This document shows, in pieces, positions 10,555-20,630 of a stretch of DNA of 64,000 bases (the first letter of the stretch is position 1; each line of letters opens with the position of its first letter). A program made the translations under genes and the position numbers. Where the stretch lies: assembly GCA_003116995.1 (NCBI GenBank), contig BDSL01000025.1, positions 248,001-312,000 on the forward strand, in the 5' to 3' direction. The notes beneath the pieces were generated by a model, which ran no database searches, was not told the origin of the DNA, and worked only from the letters and a program-made list of their open reading frames with translations. This stretch comes from Yamagishiella unicocca (lineage: Eukaryota > Chlorophyta > Chlorophyceae > Chlamydomonadales > Volvocaceae).

Positions 10555-10715
10555 CGCCCCCGCACTCGCGCAAGTGCCCCCATTGGTCGGTGCAAGTGGC
10601 TCTGTCAGCACACCAACCCGCCACACCCCGCCCCGCACTCGTGCAAGTGCCTCCGTCGGTCGGTGCAAGTGGCTCTGTCAGCACACCAACCAACCACACC
10701 CCGCCCTGCACTCGT
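10555..10715. repeat. Right flank repeat, two units of about 70 bp
   Basis: Two further copies of the GTGCAAGTGGCTCTGTCAGC-type block seen at 9530-9585. Confidence 0.65.
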
Positions 10716-10837
10716 ATGCAGAAAGTCTAGTGACTGTGGGAGACGTTGGCATTAACAATTTGCTCCTCTATCGATTACATTGACAAACAAACATAAAGAC
10801 GCCCAGTACTGACATCCAACAAAGGAAATGTAAGCGC

Positions 10838-11115
10838 ACAGGGCTATCATCGGAATACCTTGCGTATTGATGAACGCCTAATATGTAAATAGTCCACCTG
10901 CCCATTCCTTCGAGGATGGCTGCACTAGTGAGGCGGCTCCTTGCTGCCGTACGTCTTCAGTGGCGACATACGACATCCAACGGAACAAGGCTTCCCACAG
11001 GGCTATCGTCGGGACACCTTGCGTATTGGTGAGCGCCTAATATGTAAATAGTACACCTGCCCTTTCCTTCGAGGCAGGATGGCTGCACTAGTGAGGGGGC
11101 TCCTTGCTGCATTAC
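10838..11115. repeat. Diverged tandem duplication, about 165-bp spacing
   Basis: GGGCTATCATCGGAATACC... near 10838 and GGGCTATCGTCGGGACACC... near 11000 continue in parallel through CGCCTAATATGTAAATAGT and GGATGGCTGCACTAGTGAGG. No gene is visible here. Confidence 0.8.
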
Positions 11116-11124
11116 GTTTTTTTG

Positions 11125-11640
11125 CCAGGGTTGCTAGAGTTTCCAGGCATTTATATTGGCGCTAAAATAGCTGAAGCCTGGAGGCATGCATGTTAAATGA
11201 TCCTTGGCCGCCTGTTATCGGAGGGTCACCGAGTCAGGCCAGGTTACCTGCTCAAGCAGGGGCGCAGCTTCTATTTACGGCTTCATGGATAAAACGATGT
11301 TTGCTTCTTTTGAATGCTATGGACGTCAACGCGAACAATGGCGAAAGATTTCGCATCAGCACGATGGTGAAGAGTCCGCACTGCTCGAAGAGAGGATCCA
11401 CTGTTGACAACTCTGTAACGATTAGCATAGCCGTCGATATATAATGCATCCATGTTTGTTGGGAGACAGCGGCTTTTCAGTCGTGCTACAACCTGGTCGC
11501 TTTTCAGGGTAGCCGGAGTTGCCAGACATCGACATTGGTGCAAAAATATTACATTGTATGGGCTTCATGGATAATTGATCCTCGGCCGACTGTAACTGGG
11601 GGGTTACCGAGCTCGGCAGGGTTACCGGGCGAGCTGAGGG
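11125..11640. repeat. Diverged duplication, about 370-bp spacing, overlapping ORF end
   Basis: GTTGCTAGAGTTTCCAGGCA and GTAGCCGGAGTTGCCAGACA start two parallel blocks near 11130 and 11505. Both continue through a TGATCCT.GGCCG block and a GGTTACC-rich stretch. The second block includes the last codons of the RT-side ORF, so the first is a decayed copy of the same retroelement segment. Confidence 0.7.
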
Positions 11641-13383
11641 AGGGATTACCCTGGGTCAGCCAGGGTAACACTGGGCCGGACTGCCATAGGGATGGCTCCC
11701 ATGGCTCGCCCAGCGGGCGGGCTGCCTGCGGAGTCGCTGCTTCAGCTAGTGGGGGCAGGGCCTCATGTATGTCTGCCGTGTTTAGGAGTGGGATGCCCTC
11801 TGCGTCGGTGGGTTCGTGGATAGGATCAGCGTCCCATCTTCCCTCATCACCATCCCGGTCGGTAAGTCGTAATTGCGGTGCGTGCGTCTGTGTTGGCTGT
11901 TGCCTTCGCCCCAGGCTTTTGACATGGGGGCGCATATCTTCCAGGACCGCCCGCCAGAAAGCGGCCACATCGTCGTCGGTGCCGGCCCACAGGCGAGCCC
12001 ACTGTGTTACAGGTTTCCCTTCTTCTTCGGCATGGAGCTGCACAAGTGCCGGTACATCATGGATTCTGGCCTTGGCCGTGCGTGTCTTATTGTTATCACA
12101 CCGCGTGCTTTTGGCGATGAGTTCTTCCTGCCGGGCTGTAACACCTTTACGCTTGCGCCCCCGCCGGGAGGTCTCTTGTTGAGGCGATGGTGGGTCCTGG
12201 TGGTCGGTACCTCGGGGCCCGTTTGGAGTCGGGTTTACGGCGATGCCATGTCGGGGGTATTGTGCTCCCGTGGCCTCTGGCATTGGGGCAGTTTGCGGGC
12301 GCCTGCCCCCGTGCTCTCCTGGCACTACCCCGCGGTGGGTGCGCAGGGTATGTGGGTCCATGGAGGGCATGACGGCAGCATTGGGCACGCGCGATTTGGA
12401 TAGCAAGCCAGCAAATGCGGGCACGTCTGGTATCCGCCGGAGGCGCCTGTCCCCTAGTGGTGCCTCGCTGGCATAGCGTTTGGGGTCCATGTCTTTGCCC
12501 CGTTCAAGGGGATCACAGTGTGCGCTGAGCGCCAGGCTAAGTCGGTTGAGCGCAACTTTGTGCCGGCGTTGGATCCTGGTTTTGTTGATGAAGAGGTTCT
12601 GCAGTTCGGCACTGGTGATGAGGTGGGCCCCGGTGTTCTGGTCCACCAGAGATTGCAGATCTAGGCCGAGCTCCACTAGGGGCATAACATACCGGTAGGG
12701 CAGTGGGAGTTGGGCGTCGGACCGACCCCTCGCTAGCTGGACCGCCTCATATAGGGTGTTGATTTCTGGGGCATAAGGCTGACCGGCGGCCGTGATGGCG
12801 ATCCCGCTCTCCCTTGCCAGCGATAGCTGTTTTAGGGTTACGTAGTAGCAGCTGGCGCCTGCAAGGCGGTGCATGGGCTGGGGTCCCGCATAGTCGTGTT
12901 GCAGCTTGAGCATGGCACGGGTGACCACCCCTAGGCGCCCTGGGTCATTGAGTGCCAGGACGAGCGCTCGGGTCGAGCGTTGCACATAGGTGGGCAGCAG
13001 TGAGCCCACACCTAGGCCGTACATCTCTGCTGGGTGGAGGATAGCTCGTGTTGGGAAGCTGGGAGTTATGTAGTAGCACTTTTTGGCTATCCTGGCGATC
13101 ATTGCATCTAGCATTCGGATATCATTTGGGGTGTACGCCATAGTGGGAAAGCTGTACGCCACCACCGACTGGATGCACGTTTGGAGGACGCGTAGGCGCT
13201 GGTCGGGTGACGCCATGCAGGACAGCAGCTGGGTGCCTTTTTCTGTCACGGCTTGGCTTACGTAGCGGAGGTGGGGCCCCCAGTTGAGCGTAAGTGTGAC
13301 GTTCACCCCGAGGTACTTGTAGGGGTCCGTTGGGGGGGTGTAGGGTACCAATTTTCCGCCGATTTTAATTTTGTCACAAAGGA
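11549..13383 (-). pseudogene. 5'-truncated reverse transcriptase part of RandI/Dualen-like element
   Basis: The first residues of the open frame (13480-13384) come from the flanking array and do not belong to the protein. The element part starts within the RT thumb: YKYLGVNVTLTLNWGPH is the box seen after the catalytic core in non-LTR reverse transcriptases, followed by a conserved-looking helical region (QAVTEKGTQLLSCM, LHPAEMYGLGV). The catalytic palm (FADD box) is missing, so this copy is dead. The C-terminus is rich in GNP repeats encoded by GGTAACC words and ends at a stop at 11549. Strand, order and the shared target duplication suggest it is the 5' half of the same insertion as the endonuclease ORF at 3424-6594. 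Confidence 0.7.
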
Positions 13384-13385
13384 TT

Positions 13386-14702
13386 GACGGGCTGGCTACA
13401 TACACCACCAAGTGGTATTCGTAAGGAGCTGGCTGGACGGAGCGAGTGCTGTGAGCCAGCTTTCCTTCTCTCAAGATCATCAGCGAAACGTACGAGGTAC
13501 GAACGTATCACCTGCCGCGCGTGTATGCGAAAATCTGCAGCTTGTTATTGATTACAGCCCGCCTGCTGTTAATTTCACCCCTGCATCCATTACGGCGTGC
13601 GTGTTTATTCTCCGTGTGCGTGTTAATTACTCTGCGTTAGTTTACCGTGTGTTATTTAAGTTATTACCGTTTGTTGGTGATGATGTGGTGTAGTACCGTG
13701 CGCTGCGTGGTTTACCCTGCATGTTTTGGTTATTATCATGTGTATCTTCCTGGTTGTTAATTACTGCGTGCGAGCCAGCATGCGATGCGCGATGTGCTGC
13801 TTTACCGCGCGCCGTGCCGTGTGTAATTATGATGCGAGTACTGTTCGTTGCTTGCGTCCACCTGCCCTACCTTGCCACCGCGGCAAGTTTACTCCCTGTT
13901 GCGCACTAAGCACAATTTATATCAAGCCGGCTGGCCGATAATAACCTCCTGACCGTCCTAATACCCGCCGCGGCAGACGCATGCTGGGTGCGTGAGAACG
14001 AATAAAAAGCGTTTATTCGGCGGGACGGGCTGGCTACACCACCAAGTAGACATTCGTAAGGAGCTGGCTGGACGGAGCGAGTGCTGTGAGCCAGCTTTCC
14101 TACTCTCAATCATCAGCGAAACGTACGAGGTACGTACGTATCACCTGCCGCGCGTGTATGCGAAAATCTGCAGCTTGTTATTGATTACAGCCCGCCTGCT
14201 GTTAATTTCACCCCTGCATCCATTACCGCGTGCGTGTTTATTCTCCGTGTGCGTGTTAATTACTCTGCGTTAGTTTACCGTGTCGGTGTTATTTAAGTTA
14301 TTACCGTTTGTTGATTATGATGTGGTGTAGTACCGTGCGCTGCGTGGTTTACTCTGTATGTTTTGGTTATTATCATGTGTATCTTCCTGGTTGTTAATTA
14401 CTGCGTGCGAGACAGCATGCGATGCGCGATGTGCTGCTTTACCGCGCGCCGTGCCGTGTGTTATTATGATGCGAGTACTGTTCGTTGCTTGCGTCCACCT
14501 GCCCTACCTTGCCACCGCGGCAAGTTTACTCCCTGTTGCGCACTAAGCACAATTTATATCAAGCCGGCTGGCCGATAATAACCTCCTGACCGTCCTAATA
14601 CCCGCCGCTGCAGACGCACGCATGCTGGGTGCGTGAGAACGAATAAAAAGCGTTTATTCGGCGGGACGGGCTGGCTACATACACCACCAAGTAGACATTC
14701 GT
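13386..14702. repeat. Tandem array resumes, about two units
   Basis: The ATCTGCAGCTTG landmark recurs at about 13534 and 14162. Sequence and order match the array at 1-3303. It ends within the CCAAGTAGACATTCGTA block, after which unrelated sequence begins. Confidence 0.85.
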
Positions 14703-14859
14703 AGTTTTGGTCCCAGCTGCAGCAGATGCAAGCAAACAATCTGGGGGGAATACCCGGGACGCACGGAATAACCGGGCATAGCCAGCCCTATGGCAGCCAA
14801 ATCGTCGTAAAGGGCTCCTAGGAGTCGTAACGACGTTACGAGGGTGTTACGACTCCAAC

Positions 14860-15025
14860 GACTGTTTAAGTAGTTAACGTACCTAACGTCTTATAAAGAA
14901 CTAAAAGCCTCGTAAACAGTTACGAACTTAGGATCTTAAACCCTGCTTAAGACGGTATAAGTAGTTAACGTACCTAACGTCTTATAAAGAACTATAAGCC
15001 TCGTAAACAGTTACGAGTTACGACT
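14860..15025. repeat. Direct duplication, about 90-bp spacing
   Basis: GTAGTTAACGTACCTAACGT followed by CTTATAAAGAACTA and CCTCGTAAACAGTTACGA occurs twice. The stretch just before (14815-14860) contains nested palindromes around CGTAACGACGTTACG. No gene is visible. Confidence 0.75.
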
Positions 15026-15115
15026 CGTAAGACCCTTACGAGCACTCTTATGAATGGTGTTATGACGCATTGTAGGCGGATGCCATTATCAGAGATTTCA
15101 TTCGTAACACGGTGG

Positions 15116-15222
15116 ATTGGTACTGGTGGCGCGAGCGTATAGGGTGTACTGATGCCCTCACCGCCCCGCCCCCTTAACAACATGCCAGGCCTAGTGCCGG
15201 CGTAATGTAATAATAATAATAA
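15116..15222 (+). mobile_element. 107-bp stub of the RandI/Dualen-like 3' end
   Basis: It matches the last part of the element at 3304-13385 in inverted orientation: GCGAGCGTATAGGGTGTACT, CACCGCCCCGCCCCC, and AGGCCTAGTGCC, ending in (AAT)n. TAACACGGTGG occurs at 15105-15115 and 15223-15233, an 11-bp target-site duplication. This is a strongly 5'-truncated, dead-on-arrival copy. Confidence 0.8.
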
Positions 15223-15254
15223 TAACACGGTGGCCTGTCGTCATCTAACACTGC

Positions 15255-15480
15255 GGAAGACCGGACCGGTCTACCTCTACCCTTGGCGGGCCCACCGGTC
15301 TACCTCGACCGGCCCGACCGGCCTGGTCTACCTCTCGCTGACTTCACCGGCCCGGTCTAACACTACTGCCCATAACCGGCCCGGTCTCGCGGCCCTCGAC
15401 CGGCCCGGTCTACCTCTCGCTGCCCTTCACCGGCCCGGTCTAACTCTGCCCAGCCAAGCCATAACCGGCCCGGTCTACCG
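15255..15480. repeat. ACCGGCCCGGTCTA minisatellite
   Basis: At least six copies of ACCGGCCCGGTCTA separated by 15-35 bp spacers with CTCTCGCTG or CCCATA words. The core is itself nearly palindromic. No coding sequence is seen. Confidence 0.7.
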
Positions 15481-15614
15481 CATCCCACGACGCCTAGCAG
15501 CAACAAGGCTAGCAGGCAGACGACCTGCATTGGCACCCTGAGGCTCACCAGCACCACGTCCACCATGGCTGTCACTGCGGCCTCCACCAGCAAGAAGTAC
15601 GCCATTTGACGGCA

Positions 15615-15715
15615 GGTAACCGGCCAGTAATCAACTAACCCCATTAACTGGCCCATCCACCCTGGTACGTAGCCGGCCAGTAACCGATTAACCCTGGTAA
15701 CTGGCCGACCGCAGT
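15615..15715. repeat. GGTAACTGGCCGATAACC-type repeat, left block
   Basis: Several copies of GTAACTGGCC or GTAACCGGCC in about 100 bp. The same words form a longer block at 16270-16460, on the other side of the hAT fragment. Confidence 0.6.
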
Positions 15716-15912
15716 GTTTTTTTTTCGTTTTAGGGGGGTCTCGATTTATTCCATCTGAAGTAATAAAATTTCAGGGGTGTTTGATATTTGTTCCATATTT
15801 TTTCCATAGCTGTGCGGCGCTGGGGGAGCCTCCGCCCCCCCCAGACCCCCCCGATAAGTTACAAGTCCGTTCACAGACCCAGAGTCACGTACAGTTGGTG
15901 TGTTTCTAAGTG

Positions 15913-16230
15913 TCATTTGTTAGGGCAAAATGCAGCACAGTAGCGCTGGGTCTCTACCCGTTCATGCATCATGTACCGCCCCCTGCTGCTGCTGGCCAGC
16001 CACTTCCGCAGTGCGTCACCAAACGGGAATATGTGCAGGTCGGACAAGTCCTGTGTGAAGATGCGCACGCACAGCGCCAGGTGCTCGTCTAGGCGGTTGC
16101 GTGTGGGGTCCTGCACGTATGCCATGGCCAAGAACCGCCGCTCATCCTCCACCGTCCCTTTTTTGGCTGAAGTAATAAAAATGTACGGGTCGGCCTCAAC
16201 CTGTTCCGTTTTTTCCAAGCTCCAAACCAC
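15913..16230 (-). pseudogene. hAT transposase C-terminal fragment
   Basis: A 105-residue frame containing ERRFLAMAYVQDPTRNRL followed by DEHLALCVRIF. This resembles the dimerisation end of hAT transposases (E-R-x-F, then R-N-R-L, then H-L). No upstream DDE or zinc-finger part is visible in any frame, so it is a fragment. Poly-T and AAGTAATA words lie on both sides. Confidence 0.5.
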
Positions 16231-16269
16231 GATTTATTCCATTTAAGTAATATATTACTTAAAAAACAA

Positions 16270-16460
16270 AAACTGGCCGACCGTGGTAACTGGCCGATAA
16301 CCAGCCTACCCCGGTAACTGGCCTACCCCATTAACTGGCCGATAACAGGCATAACCAGGTAACTGGCGTACCCCGGTAACTGGCCGATAACCGGCCTACC
16401 CCAGTAAACGGCTGCCCCCGCCGGCTACCCGGGCCGATAACCGGCATACCCCGGTAACCG
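16270..16460. repeat. GGTAACTGGCCGATAACC-type repeat, right block
   Basis: About ten imperfect copies of GGTAACTGGCC alternating with GATAACCGGC and CTACCCC. It overlaps the 3' end of the gypsy RNase H fragment. Confidence 0.65.
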
Positions 16461-16871
16461 GCTGCCTTCCCAGCTGACGGGCGGGGCCGTTATCGAAGTT
16501 GCACAAATAGGACCCGATTTGCGAATGAAGACCCCGGTTATGTTATCGGCCTCCCCGGTAATAACCAATCCCCCCGCAAGCAAACCGGCCCATAACCGGT
16601 GTGAGCGTTGCCATAGGGAAGTTGAAGATACTCCCAAGTGAAGTTGAACCGGGACATGATCTCCATCCAGCGGGCCTGCCGTCGGTTCAAAGTAGGCACA
16701 CCCTGCAAGTAAGTGAGCGGCTTTAGCCACGAATGAACGGCCTTCGAGGCAGCACCGCCACTCGTGAAGCGCGTGGACGACCGCAAGGAGCTCTTGTTCA
16801 CCCGTTGTGTAGTTACGCGAAAACTTCTTACTGGCAAAGGCAACATACAGGACATCGTTGCGGCGTTTCAC
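16430..16871 (-). pseudogene. Gypsy RNase H fragment with frameshift
   Basis: One frame reads VAFASKKFSRNYTTGEQELL followed by AVVHALHEWRCCLEG, the start of a gypsy RNase H. The continuation KPLTYLQGVPTLNRRQARWM followed by SRFNFTWEY lies in another frame, so a frameshift falls near 16730. Stops lie upstream of the first frame. Confidence 0.8.
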
Positions 16872-16999
16872 TGGTTTGTCGGATGCTGGGCTGTTAGGTT
16901 GGTTGGTGGCCAGTTCCTGATAGGGGAGCCTCTAGTGCAAATTCCCCCTGGGGTGCTGGCGGCTGCTCTGTATGCCTACGGCCTGTCAATTTGGTGTTC

Positions 17000-17116
17000 T
17001 GGTGGTTTGCCTTTGTTTCGGTGCATGTCGGTTTTTGTTTCCTCCGTCTTCTTCAGTGTCAGGCGATGCGCCCGATGGTTCTACCTCTTGGTCTGGAACC
17101 CACTGTAACCGTTACA
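17000..17116 (-). mobile_element. Dispersed element copy, related to 901-975 and 63405-63655
   Basis: Shares CTCCGTCTTCTTCAGTGTCA and the terminus CACTGTAACCGTTACAAC with the two other copies. On the minus strand all copies can be read as an acidic stretch (PSGASPDTEEDGG), so it may be the end of a coding region of an unrecognised element. Confidence 0.6.
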
Positions 17117-17533
17117 ACAAGGACGGCCGTTTTGCAGCAAGACAACACTCGAACCGTGCAAAGAAGCATCGGTAAGTAACACGACGCGGAAAGGCGCGGA
17201 GTAGTCGGGAAAGCTCAAGACAATAATGTCCGTGGTTGACTGGAATCTGACTTTCAATGGCGACAGCCGACTATCTTCACACAGCGGATATGTAACCGTG
17301 CATTGTGCATTGTGTCTCGCTATGTGTTGAATGCGCTTAATATGTAACCGACGCAGGTACCAGGTCGGGTTGGGTTAGGGCTGGCTTAAGGGCTTGGTCA
17401 GTCAACCTAAGCCAACCCCTCGGGTCGGTAACCCCTCTTGACCCCTCTGTTATGGGGTCAATGTATGCCATAGGGAGCGAAGTGCTTTTGCAAAGTGGCA
17501 GAACCCAAGATGTACGATGCGGCATCAGTCAGC

Positions 17534-17974
17534 TCAGCAAGAACGTACGGGGGTAACAGTAAGGCGAAGGGAGCCCACAGAAAGGCGAAGCGTAACCTGG
17601 CCCAAGATAGCCTGCTGCGTACCACCGTCAGCGAGGTGAACGTGCGACCAGGAGCACGGGCGGATGGGCAGACCCAGGCGGTGGACGACTGGAGCACCGA
17701 TGAAGTCGTGACTGGCACCCGAGTCGAGACGAGCAGTAAGGGCGAGGTTGACAGCAGTGACGGGGATCACAGGCAACGAACCCCCTGCCGAAAGGGAAAA
17801 AATAGCTGCCAAAGAAGAGGCGAACGGCTCAGCGGGAGGAGCGGTACAGGGCAGCGCGACGTCGTACCAAAGCTCGGCAGTGTAAGGCAGACCAGGCAGG
17901 GTAACGGCACGACCATCAACGGACAAGCCAGCAAACAGGGACGTACCGGCAGCAAGGCGGCGGACGCAACGCAT
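17534..17974 (-). pseudogene. Retroviral-type aspartic protease, gypsy pol start
   Basis: A frame of 146 residues contains LTARLDSGASHDFIGAPVVH, where D-S-G is the catalytic triplet of retrotransposon proteases, followed by HVHLADGGTQQAILGQV and further beta-strand-like sequence. The protease core is intact here, but the frame ends before any reverse transcriptase. Confidence 0.75.
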
Positions 17975-18392
17975 ACCTGAGAGGAGCGCGGTACGTAGTG
18001 GGAAAGCAAAGCGCTTCGCGCGGCGACATGTTGAGCCGCCGGGACCAAGAGGGCCAGGGCGGAATCAGGGCGGCGACGCTTGCACGCACGGTAGTGGGAA
18101 AGCAAACAACGCAAGTGCGAAACACAGGAGGGAATCGCCAGGATGTTACGGCCGCCAACATCAACGGAGGAGAAGGAACAAGCAACCGCGAGGGTCGAAC
18201 AGGTTACAGGAAGCGTCGAAACCAGCGCAAACCGCGAAGGCATCAAACGTGAAAGGACGACCCACGGAAGTCTCCAACTCAGCGAATGCAGAAGGCAGCA
18301 GAGCCCAAACAGGGCGGCGAACAATCAAGTCAGGCGGCGGAAGCAACAACTCAGGCGAGGTACCCCCCGACAGCACCTGAGCAAACTCCTAT

Positions 18393-18560
18393 TTATTTGG
18401 TCTTGGCCTGGGTCTCGGCGGCCTTGCGTACGAGGTACGCCGCCTGCCCAGCGATCGCAGGCGGGCTGAGGTGCGGACACTGGGCGTACGCGTGCTTCAT
18501 CGATCTACAGGAAAAGCATTGGTGCGCGGCAACACTACGTAGTGCGCACCGTCCCCAGCG
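18393..18560 (-). pseudogene. Gag zinc-knuckle fragment
   Basis: The frame reads CFSCRSMKHAYAQC, a CX2CX4HX4C zinc knuckle, then a short tail to a TAA at 18393-18395. Upstream the frame meets a stop near 18561. It lies ahead of the protease on the same strand, as gag should. Confidence 0.7.
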
Positions 18561-18930
18561 TCAGCGCGCGACCGTTGCGGGCGAAGAACTGCACGGACAA
18601 GTCATATCCGGCGGCATATCGTCCGTCTGGGTAGCCGTGTTGTACGCCAAGAAGGTCCGTCCGGGTTGGTCAGATGAACCCGGAAATCCATAATGTCGGA
18701 CATGGCTGGTGCGGAAGCGTTTAGGGAGGTTTTGCGAGACGCCAGGAAGGCTTTCTCGATACCACTGTTGTACCGCGAGTCCTTTAGGTGGTAGTGATAA
18801 CTACCGGTTGAGCGAAGCGCCAAGGATAAACCAGGGCGAAGAGCTCCACCGGCGGGCAGTCGCCAGGTATCAACCGATAGATAAGTAAGTCGGAGGTCAA
18901 GGAGACTTCTACCAGCGACCAGCAGTGTCA

Positions 18931-19400
18931 CAGCGACGCAAAGGTGCGAAGCCCCGTGGGATGACGTTCAGTAACCTCGACCAATTAAGTAAGATCGATG
19001 CAGTTAAGTTAGTTATGGCCAGATAAGACTCAGGTCGGCAAGAGCCTGCAACCGACGGTAAGTACCTGTAAGGTTAAGAGTAGCAAGGTCAAGTCAGGTT
19101 AAGCAAGTAACGAGTAGTCATGTGGTACTGACAGGTCCAACTGCTGGTACCGTAATACAACAGTATTTGCGTGCTACGAAGTTGGCTACACTACCAAGTT
19201 GGCTACTCCTGCATATATGTAGGGCAGTGAGATGCAGGTCCAACCACAGAGTTTCTGCGTGGCAGTCGATTCGGGGCTCACATACCCTGCACAGCACGCT
19301 GTGCGTGGTGACAGGACGGATCCTATCTGTGGTCGTATTTCGCGCAGGTCACCGGATGGACAGGTTCAGCTGCCTACCCTGCGGTACCGGTATGTTCTCT
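18931..19400. other. No gene seen between gypsy remnant and LINE
   Basis: Contains AAGTAAG- and GGTTAAG-type words that could be part of a degraded LTR, but no direct counterpart was found on the other side of the gypsy remnant. Confidence 0.3.
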
Positions 19401-19426
19401 TGGGGCTAGGGGGCGTACCGGTAAGC
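19401..19426. repeat. Target-site duplication, left copy (26 bp)
   Basis: TGGGGCTAGGGGGCGTACCG continuing GTAAGC. It matches 24795-24820 with one mismatch and lies directly at the 3' end of the minus-strand LINE. Confidence 0.75.
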
Positions 19427-19799
19427 TGGAAGATCATAATCATCGGCGGATGGCCCCCTGCACCCCATACCCACAGGGCACCCTGGTACTCATCACCTTC
19501 CTTTGGACGCCCAGCCACCCAGCCCCCTGGTAGGTGGGAGCTGGGATGGCGGTACCAATTTTGGCGCCCAGGTGCCCAAGCACCCAGCCCCCGGGGCACC
19601 TGGGGATGGAGGGATGTATCAGCATAATTTGAACCAGCGCGAGGGATGCGAGGACCTCTGAAATGACGCTCCCGGCACCCAGGAGCGCTGGAGGCCTGCT
19701 GCTTGGCGCCAGCACACGCCCTGTGGGGGAATTCGTTCCATTCTTTGGCGCGAAGAAGATATCAGCATCACAGCACCATTTGGAGCAGGCGCCATTCCC

Positions 19800-19905
19800 A
19801 CGCCTTTCCGACCCATGGCTTTCCGACCCATGGCCTTCCGACCCACACCTCTCCGACCCACAGGTTTCTGACCCACAGGTCTCCGACCCATGGCTCACCG
19901 ACCCA
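19800..19905. repeat. TTCCGACCCATGG minisatellite in LINE 3' region
   Basis: About eight copies of TCCGACCCATGG-like 12-13-mers. Confidence 0.8.
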
Positions 19906-19999
19906 CGCGCCCCATGACACATGCGGCCGGCGCCTGCGCCCCCTGCGCCTACCAGCAGGCTGCCCCCGCCGCCCTGCGCCTGGCTGGCTGCCCCCTGCA

Positions 20000-20095
20000 A
20001 GCCTGCACATGCAAGCATACCCCTGCAAGCATACCCCTGCAAGCACATAAGCGTGTGCAAGCATACCCCCTGCAAGCATACCCCTGCAACCTTAT
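20000..20095. repeat. CCCTGCAAGCATA minisatellite, copy 1
   Basis: Repeated CCCCTGCAAGCATA units with one variant GTGTGCAAGCATA. The same minisatellite returns at 20483-20630. Confidence 0.8.
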
Positions 20096-20482
20096 ATACC
20101 GGTACCCCTCTGCGCGCGCCGCCGCGTCTCGCCCGCCCGCGCTGGGCGCGGCCGCCTTATCCGATTTTAGCACCTAGGCACCCAGCCCCCTCCACCCAAC
20201 ACCCACAAGGCACCCTGGTACCCACCTCCCTTCGGGCGCCCGAGCAAATAGCACATATACTCATTGCCAGATGGTGCGTGCCCAAGCACCCAGCCCCCTG
20301 TAGCTGGAAGATCATAATCAATGGCGCATGGCAGCGACCCTGAAGCCCGAGTAGTACGTGGCTCGCCCAACCCGGACGCCCGACCTGTGGGCGGCCGCAG
20401 GTTGCACCACTTCCCACCTCCCTTGGAGCGCTCCAGCAAATAGCAGGTATCTGGGCGTGCTTTGAAGCCGCAGGCGGCACGC

Positions 20483-20630
20483 GTGCAAGCATAACCCCTG
20501 CAAGCATTCCCTGCAAGCATACACGTGCAAGCATATCCCCTGCAAGCATATCCCTGCAAGCATACCGCTGGAAGCATACCCCTGCAAGCATACGCCTGCA
20601 AGCATACCCCTGCAAGCATATCGCCGCTGC
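20483..20630. repeat. CCCTGCAAGCATA minisatellite, copy 2
   Basis: About ten CCTGCAAGCATA units, the second occurrence within the LINE 3' region. Confidence 0.8.

Larger units (their letters stand above)
3304..13385 (-). mobile_element. 10-kb composite insertion, RandI/Dualen-like non-LTR element
   Basis: GACGGGCTGGCTA occurs at 3291-3303 and 13386-13398, directly flanking this block, and lies at the same place in array units; it therefore behaves as a 13-bp target-site duplication. On the minus strand the 5' end is truncated inside the reverse transcriptase and the 3' end runs into an (ATT)n tail. The coding halves are at 11549-13383 and 3424-6676. The 4.9 kb between them (gene-like exons, minisatellites, tandem duplications) is not expected in such an element and is probably a nested insertion or a rearrangement. 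Confidence 0.65.
16430..18930 (-). mobile_element. Decayed Ty3/gypsy LTR retrotransposon
   Basis: In minus-strand order there are a CCHC zinc knuckle (about 18500), an aspartic protease (17534-17974) and an RNase H (16430-16871), as expected for gag-pr-pol of a gypsy element. Most of the reverse transcriptase and the integrase are missing; a dispersed repeat (17000-17116) lies where RT would be. Clear LTRs were not found. Frames are broken in several places. Confidence 0.7.

Noticed and set aside
9298..10755. 485-residue plus ORF and 365-residue minus ORF, apparently repetitive proteins
   Set aside because: Both are by-products of a 14-bp stop-free repeat; all frames give the same 14-residue period and no start context or splice pattern supports them.
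11190..11444. 84-residue plus ORF MLNDPWPPVIGGSPSQ...
   Set aside because: It lies in a decayed duplicate of the retroelement segment on the opposite strand; no independent coding evidence.
13384..13478. N-terminal residues MILREGKLAHSTRSVQP of the RT-side ORF as part of the protein
   Set aside because: The same sequence is read from the array units elsewhere, so it is flanking repeat fused by chance to the truncated element.
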